DNA of 64,000 nt from Paracoccus spongiarum (GTDB lineage Bacteria; Pseudomonadota; Alphaproteobacteria; Rhodobacterales; Rhodobacteraceae): positions 124,001 through 188,000 of the forward strand of contig NZ_JAVAMQ010000002.1 in assembly GCF_030732095.1 (NCBI RefSeq). Direction: 5' to 3'. Positions 58,246 to 64,000 of this stretch are shown in pieces; the first letter of the stretch is position 1; every line of letters begins with the position of its first letter. Both the position numbers and the translations under genes were made by a program. The notes under the pieces were generated by a model. That model was given only the letters and a program-made list of their open reading frames with translations. It made no database searches and was not told the origin of the DNA.

Positions 58246-58923
58246 CTATTCGGCCCAGTGAACGATGGCGCTGTCCAGAAACGCCCGGATCGGGGCTTCC
58301 ATCGGGTCCAGCCTGGCGGCACGGTCCAGCGCCTCGCGTTTTTCCGGGCCCATGATCAGGACGTGGATGTTGAAGGCGCCCGACAGGATCGGGCGGGTCA
58401 GCGTGATGCGCGGCTCTTCGGCGCCCTCGGCGCGAATCGCCATCAGCGGCGGCGCGTCCGGGGCCATCGCGGCAGCCAGATGATCGGCGCCGGGAAACAG
58501 GCTGGCGGTGTGCATGTCATTGCCCATCCCCAGCAGCGCAACGGTGATCGGCAGGTGCGGCGCCAGCGCCTCGGCCAGCGGGCCGGTCGCGTCGTCCGGC
58601 CGGTCGGCGCCGGTATAGAGGTCGATATAGTTCGCCCCGGCCGCACGGTCCTTCAGCAGATGCCGGCGCAACAGCCGCGTGTTCGAACGTTTGTGATCGC
58701 CATCCACCCAGCGTTCGTCACCCAGAAACACCGTGACGCGGTCCCAGTCGATATCGGTGCCGCTGAGCGTCTCGAACACCGGACTGGGCGTGGTGCCGCC
58801 CGGCACGCACAGGCTGGCCGAGGGGTGGGCGCGCAAGTGCTGGGCCAGCTGAGATGCCAGCTGGTCGGCCAGCGACAGGGCCAGCATCTCGCGGTCGGGA
58901 TAGTCGCGGAACTCCATGCTCAT
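58246..58923 (-). CDS. pgl: 6-phosphogluconolactonase
   Basis: 225 residues. LCVPGGTTPSPVFETLS, VTVFLGDERWVDGDHKRSN and LLGMGNDMHTASLFPGA are DevB/Pgl-type signatures; the His of MHTASLFPG belongs to the catalytic area. It hydrolyses 6-phosphogluconolactone to 6-phosphogluconate. The ATG overlaps the zwf stop (ATGA); a second ATG two codons on is possible. Confidence 0.96.
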   Translation of the reverse strand: MSMEFRDYPDREMLALSLADQLASQLAQHLRAHPSASLCVPGGTTPSPVFETLSGTDIDWDRVTVFLGDERWVDGDHKRSNTRLLRRHLLKDRAAGANYIDLYTGADRPDDATGPLAEALAPHLPITVALLGMGNDMHTASLFPGADHLAAAMAPDAPPLMAIRAEGAEEPRITLTRPILSGAFNIHVLIMGPEKREALDRAARLDPMEAPIRAFLDSAIVHWAE

Positions 58924-60371
58924 GAGCGGATTTCCCGCCAGCGCCGGTTGTCGCGATGCATCAGCCGCAGCGCCTCCTCGGGGCCGGACGAGCCGGGATC
59001 ATAGGGTTCGGGCCGGCGCTTGCTGTCCTCCCAGGCGTTGATGATCGGGTCGGTCCAGGCCCAGGCGGCCTCGACCTCGTCGCCGCGCATGAACAGCGTC
59101 TGGTTGCCGCGGATCACATCCATGATAAGCCGCTCATAGGCATCTGGCATGTCCGCGCCCTCGGCCCCCAGAGCATCGGCGAAGGACATGTCCAGCGGCA
59201 CCTGCACCAGTCGCATCCCCCCCGGCCCCGGTTCCTTGATCATCACCTTCAGGTTCATGCCCTCGTTTGGTTGCAGCCGGATGACAAGTTCATTGGCCTT
59301 GGGCGCGCCGGTGTCGTCGAAGATCGAGTGCGGCGGCTCCTTGAAGGTGATCGCGATCTCGCTGGTGCGGGCGCGCAGCTTCTTGCCGGTGCGCAGGTAG
59401 AAGGGCGTGCCCTGCCAGCGCCAGTTCGAGATACGGACCTTCATCGCGACATAGCTTTCGGTCCGCGAATCGGGGTTCTCGGCGGCCTCCAGATAGCCCG
59501 GTTCCTTGCCGTCGGCCTGATACTGGCCGCGCACGATGTCGCCCGGTTCCAGAGGCTCGAGCGCGCGGATCACCTTCAGCTTCTCGTCGCGCACGGCGTC
59601 GGGATCGAAGTGATAGGGCGGCTCCATCGCGATCAGGCACAGAAGCTGCATCATGTGGTTCTGGACCATGTCCCGGATCGCGCCGGACTTGTCGTAATAG
59701 CTGCCACGCCCCGCGACGCCAACCGTCTCGGCCACCGTGATCTGGACGTGATCGACATATTGTGCGTTCCACAACGGCTCGAACAGCACGTTGGCAAAGC
59801 GCACGGCCATCAGGTTCTGGACCGTTTCCTTGCCCAGGTAATGGTCGATCCGGTAGATCTGGTGCTCGTCGAAATGCTGGGCCAGCATCGCGTTCAGCGC
59901 GCGGGCCGAGGCCAGGTCGCGCCCGAAGGGCTTTTCGACGACGATGCGGCTTTGGGCGTCGGCGATGCCGTGACCGGCCAGACGTTCGGCGATGTCGCCG
60001 AACAGCGCCGGCGCGACCGAGAAGTAGAAGGCATGGACGGCGCCTTCGCGCATCCGGCCCTTCAACTCGTTCCAGCCGCCCTCGCCCCTGGCGTCGATGG
60101 CGGTATAGCCCAGAAGTTCGACGAATTGCGCAAGCCGGGGATCGTTCTTCTTCACCCCCGCGAATTCCACGATCGCCCTTGCCGCCTCGGCCCGGAAGGC
60201 CTCGTCATCCTGTTCGGTGCGCGCCGCGCCGATGATCCGCGAGGTTTCGGGGATCTGCCCGGCCACAAAGCGCCGGAACAGCCCCGGAAGGATCTTGCGA
60301 TGTGCCAGATCGCCCGTGGCGCCGAAGATGACCAGATCGAAATCCTCGACCGGAATGACGCGCGAGACCAT
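58920..60371 (-). CDS. zwf: glucose-6-phosphate 1-dehydrogenase
   Basis: 483 residues from ATG at 60371, with a very good AAGGAGG at seven bases; an ATG ten codons upstream lacks this. NADP site: LVIFGATGDLAHRKILPGLF. Substrate and catalytic site: RIDHYLGKETVQN with the catalytic His nearby. The C-terminal half has FYLRTGKKLRAR and RLQPNEGMNLKV. It feeds glucose-6-phosphate into the Entner-Doudoroff and pentose-phosphate pathways. It is first in zwf-pgl-pgi and sits behind the same 12-base operator as edd. Confidence 0.98.
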   Translation of the reverse strand: MVSRVIPVEDFDLVIFGATGDLAHRKILPGLFRRFVAGQIPETSRIIGAARTEQDDEAFRAEAARAIVEFAGVKKNDPRLAQFVELLGYTAIDARGEGGWNELKGRMREGAVHAFYFSVAPALFGDIAERLAGHGIADAQSRIVVEKPFGRDLASARALNAMLAQHFDEHQIYRIDHYLGKETVQNLMAVRFANVLFEPLWNAQYVDHVQITVAETVGVAGRGSYYDKSGAIRDMVQNHMMQLLCLIAMEPPYHFDPDAVRDEKLKVIRALEPLEPGDIVRGQYQADGKEPGYLEAAENPDSRTESYVAMKVRISNWRWQGTPFYLRTGKKLRARTSEIAITFKEPPHSIFDDTGAPKANELVIRLQPNEGMNLKVMIKEPGPGGMRLVQVPLDMSFADALGAEGADMPDAYERLIMDVIRGNQTLFMRGDEVEAAWAWTDPIINAWEDSKRRPEPYDPGSSGPEEALRLMHRDNRRWREIRS

Positions 60372-60407
60372 GCTGTCCTCCTTGCGGTTGGCCACTGCCA
60401 TATCTCT

Positions 60408-60421
60408 TGTTAGCGTTAACA
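60408..60421 (-). promoter_or_regulatory. near-palindromic operator shared with edd (zwf copy)
   Basis: Read towards zwf the sequence is TGTTAACGCTAACA, a 14-base near-palindrome with central CG as in LacI-family operators. Its 12-base core (60409-60420) is identical to the one before edd. It ends 37 bases before the zwf ATG, where a bound repressor would block transcription. The regulator is not in the window. Confidence 0.75.
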
Positions 60422-60431
60422 GCAACTCGGT

Positions 60432-60971
60432 TCAACCTCTCAGTGCCTTGGCCAGTCGCGGCAGGCGGCTGCGGTGCAGCATTTCGGCCATACTCATCGC
60501 GCCGCCCATCGCGGCGGCCTTGCCGCGTGCCGCCTGCGCTGCGGCCGCGACGGCCTGCGGGTCGCTGCGGTGCAGGTCCAGCAGGAATGCATCGGGATGG
60601 ATCGCCCGCAAAGCCAGCCCCTGCATGAGGTGTCGGGGGAAGTCGCGCAGGTTGGCGGTGACGATCAGCGACGCCGAGCCCGCCAGGGCGGCCTCGATCA
60701 CATGGCGGTCTGCGGGGTCGGGCAGATCCAGGTCGATCGCCCGGTCGCCGTCATCAGCTTGTGCGGCATCGGGAAAGCGCAGGCGCAGCAGGGCGATCTC
60801 GGCCCCGGCGATGCGGTCCTGATCCACCCCGAGACGGCCCGCCGCATGGCGCCATTCGGCAAGGATGCGCTGCGACCACAACGGCTGGAAGAGGCCCGCG
60901 CCCGCAAGATCGGTCAGGATCTCGCGCAGGATCGTGGGGAACAGAACATTGGCGTCCAGAACCGCGCGCAT
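60432..60971 (-). CDS. PIN-domain protein (RSP_2648-like)
   Basis: 179 residues from ATG at 60971, whose A is also the last base of the upstream stop (TGATG). The PIN-type nuclease signature is MRAVLDANVLFPTILREIL (D6), then DLPDPADRHVIEAAL and SASLIVTANLRDFP with acidic residues that bind metal. The C-terminal third (RHLMQGLALRAIHPDAFLLD) is longer than in small VapC toxins. No antitoxin-like gene is beside it; the partner in the transcript is an RlmI-like methyltransferase. This fits the stand-alone family common in Rhodobacterales. An RNA-cleaving role is inferred; the target is unknown. Confidence 0.85.
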   Translation of the reverse strand: MRAVLDANVLFPTILREILTDLAGAGLFQPLWSQRILAEWRHAAGRLGVDQDRIAGAEIALLRLRFPDAAQADDGDRAIDLDLPDPADRHVIEAALAGSASLIVTANLRDFPRHLMQGLALRAIHPDAFLLDLHRSDPQAVAAAAQAARGKAAAMGGAMSMAEMLHRSRLPRLAKALRG

Positions 60972-62164
60972 CAGTCGAGCCGGAAGAACAGCGCCTTCAG
61001 ATAGCCTGTCTCGGCCAGTTGCGGCAGGGTCGGATGATCCGGCCCGGCCTGGCCGGTATGGATCAGCACCCCGCGCCGCCCGCCCCGGCCGATGCCGCGC
61101 GCGCTGACATTGCGGAACTGCGTCAGGTCGGCGGCATGGCTGCAACTGCACAGCACCAGATAGCCGTCGGGCGCCACCAGCGGCGCGGCAAGGCGCGCCA
61201 CCCGTTCATAGGCACGCAGCCCCGCCTCGAGCGCCTGCCGGGACGGCGCGAAGGCCGGTGGATCACAGACGACCAGATCAAAGCGGCGGTCCTCGGCCGC
61301 CAGCGCCTCCATCGCCTTGAAGGCGTCGGACTGCCGCGTTTCCAGACGGTCCGCAGCGCCCATCGCCTCGGCGCCGGCCGTCGCCAGATCCAGCGCGGCC
61401 GCGCTGCCGTCAACGCATGTCGCGCGCACCGCCCCCGCCGCCAGCGCGGCAAGGCCGAAGCCACCGACATGGCTGAAGACATCCAGAACCTCGGCATTCG
61501 CCGACAGCCGCTGCGCAAAGGCATGATTCGGCCGCTGATCGTAGTACAGCCCGGTCTTCTGGCCGCCCATCAGGTCGGCAAGGTAGACCGCGCCGTTCAT
61601 CGGCACCCCGACCGGGGCGGCGGGCGCATCGCCCAGCAGGACCTCGATACGTTCGTCCAGACCATCCAGCCCGCGCGCCCGCCCCTGACCGTTGAGGATC
61701 ACCGTCGTCACCCCCGTCACCTCGGCCAGCGCGTCGGCGATCTGGCCCGCCATGCGGTCGGCCCATGCGGCGTTCGGCTGGATCACGGCGGCGCTGTCGA
61801 AGCGGTCGATGACCACCCCCGGCAGGCCGTCCGCCTCGGCATGGACAAGACGGTAGAAGGGCGTGTCGTGCAGGCGTTGGCGCAACGACAATGCCCGCGC
61901 GATCCGCTGGCGCAGCCAGGCCTCGTCGATTCGCGCCTCGGGGTCACGATCCATCACCCGGGCAACGATCTTCGAGGCCGGGTTGACGGTGACAAGCGCC
62001 AGCGGCCGCCGCTCGTCATCCTCCAGCACCGCAAAGCTGCCCGGCGCAACCGACCGGGTGCGACGATCCAGAACCGCCTCGTCGGCATAGATCCAGGGAA
62101 ATCCGTGACGGATCGCCTGGGGCCGGGTCCTGGGGCGCAGGCGGATGACGGGAAGATCGCTCAT
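60971..62164 (-). CDS. class I SAM-dependent rRNA methyltransferase (RlmI-like)
   Basis: 397 residues from ATG at 62164, with AAAGGA upstream. The N-terminal PUA-like domain covers about 1-75 (IRLRPRTRPQAIRHGFPWIY). The middle linker domain is followed by a Rossmann methyltransferase: VLDVFSHVGGFGLAAL (SAM site), FDLVVCDPPAFAPSR (catalytic NPPY-like position, here DPPAF) and LVLCSCSHAAD. This layout is that of RlmI (m5C1962 in 23S rRNA), whose end also matches. Target identity is inferred. It is divergent from edd across 218 bases. Confidence 0.9.
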   Translation of the reverse strand: MSDLPVIRLRPRTRPQAIRHGFPWIYADEAVLDRRTRSVAPGSFAVLEDDERRPLALVTVNPASKIVARVMDRDPEARIDEAWLRQRIARALSLRQRLHDTPFYRLVHAEADGLPGVVIDRFDSAAVIQPNAAWADRMAGQIADALAEVTGVTTVILNGQGRARGLDGLDERIEVLLGDAPAAPVGVPMNGAVYLADLMGGQKTGLYYDQRPNHAFAQRLSANAEVLDVFSHVGGFGLAALAAGAVRATCVDGSAAALDLATAGAEAMGAADRLETRQSDAFKAMEALAAEDRRFDLVVCDPPAFAPSRQALEAGLRAYERVARLAAPLVAPDGYLVLCSCSHAADLTQFRNVSARGIGRGGRRGVLIHTGQAGPDHPTLPQLAETGYLKALFFRLD

Positions 62165-62335
62165 GTCGGGTTCCTTTCGCTGCCGATCTGGCACGACCTC
62201 CCGCCCGGCACAAGCCGCAAGGCCATCCCCCGGCATCGATGTGGTAGAAGGAAAGGCAAGCGACGCCGCGCAAGGTCGGCACGGTGAGTCCCGCACCGCG
62301 GCCGCGTTGCCGAAAAATTCAGCGCAGGTTGCGCC

Positions 62336-62347
62336 GTTAACGCTAAC
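62336..62347 (+). promoter_or_regulatory. near-palindromic operator shared with zwf (edd copy)
   Basis: GTTAACGCTAAC lies 35 bases before the edd ATG and is the exact 12-mer found before zwf in the same orientation relative to the gene. See the zwf copy for the reading as a LacI-type site. Confidence 0.75.
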
Positions 62348-62382
62348 GACCTATAGTCGACGGAAAGCCACAGGAGGCCACG

Positions 62383-64000
<1,618 letters not shown>

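Overview
The window is a very GC-rich (about 70% by eye) chromosomal segment with dense gene packing and many ATGA/TGATG start-stop overlaps. Gene content (ccoGHIS, hisS-hisZ-hisG, short-form HisG with HisZ, DUF2842, an RSP_2648-type PIN protein, Entner-Doudoroff genes, hflKC, a PAS_5 protein) points to an alphaproteobacterium of the Rhodobacterales, most likely Paracoccus or a close relative. No rRNA, tRNA, CRISPR array, transposase or phage gene was recognised.

Region 1 (1-14.7 kb, all minus strand) is a compact biosynthetic operon. In transcription order it holds a possible 57-residue small ORF, a 2136-residue one-module polyketide synthase (KS-AT-KR-DH-ACP-TE), a GT2 glycosyltransferase, a 1518-residue NRPS (formyltransferase, remnant condensation domain, adenylation domain split by a luciferase-like monooxygenase, carrier protein), a 4'-phosphopantetheinyl transferase, and two paralogous SGNH-hydrolase-like proteins. 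The second paralog has lost the catalytic Ser and His and runs off the left edge. I infer a formylated, possibly oxidised aminoacyl-polyketide product.

Region 2 (14.9-21.4 kb) is an exopolysaccharide locus: a Wzy/O-antigen-polymerase-like membrane protein, a WecG/TagA/CpsF glycosyltransferase, a GT2 glycosyltransferase, a CapB/Wzc-like ATPase without the Walker A lysine, a Wzz-like chain-length protein and a polyprenyl-phosphate sugar-1-phosphate transferase. Its contact with region 1, and the sugar and acyl-ester type genes inside region 1, suggest that the NRPS-PKS product may be glycosylated or attached to the polysaccharide.

Region 3 (21.8-37.2 kb) is housekeeping: 2Fe-2S ferredoxin, Do-like periplasmic protease, HflKC, glutathione reductase, RpiA, a PhoR-like soluble histidine kinase, gamma-carbonic anhydrase, guanylate kinase, a PAS_5 protein, a tandem GNAT protein, RNase D, a small secreted protein, Tgt, and the Fe-S assembly proteins SufT-like and SufA-like.

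Region 4 (37.2-47.5 kb) holds ccoGHIS, for assembly of the cbb3 oxidase, behind an FNR-type box; a glutathione S-transferase; ParE; a lipoprotein; MoaA; and a visibly lower-GC two-gene insert (DUF6338-like membrane protein plus a disordered 66-residue protein) preceded by a perfect 10-bp inverted repeat.

Region 5 (47.7-64 kb) holds IspG, a purA operon ending in a thiamine pyrophosphokinase, SlyX, the hisS-hisZ-hisG operon, FtsY, the zwf-pgl-pgi operon, a PIN protein, an RlmI-like methyltransferase and edd (cut by the right edge). The zwf and edd upstream regions share the identical 12-mer GTTAACGCTAAC at nearly the same distance from their start codons, a likely common operator for the Entner-Doudoroff pathway.
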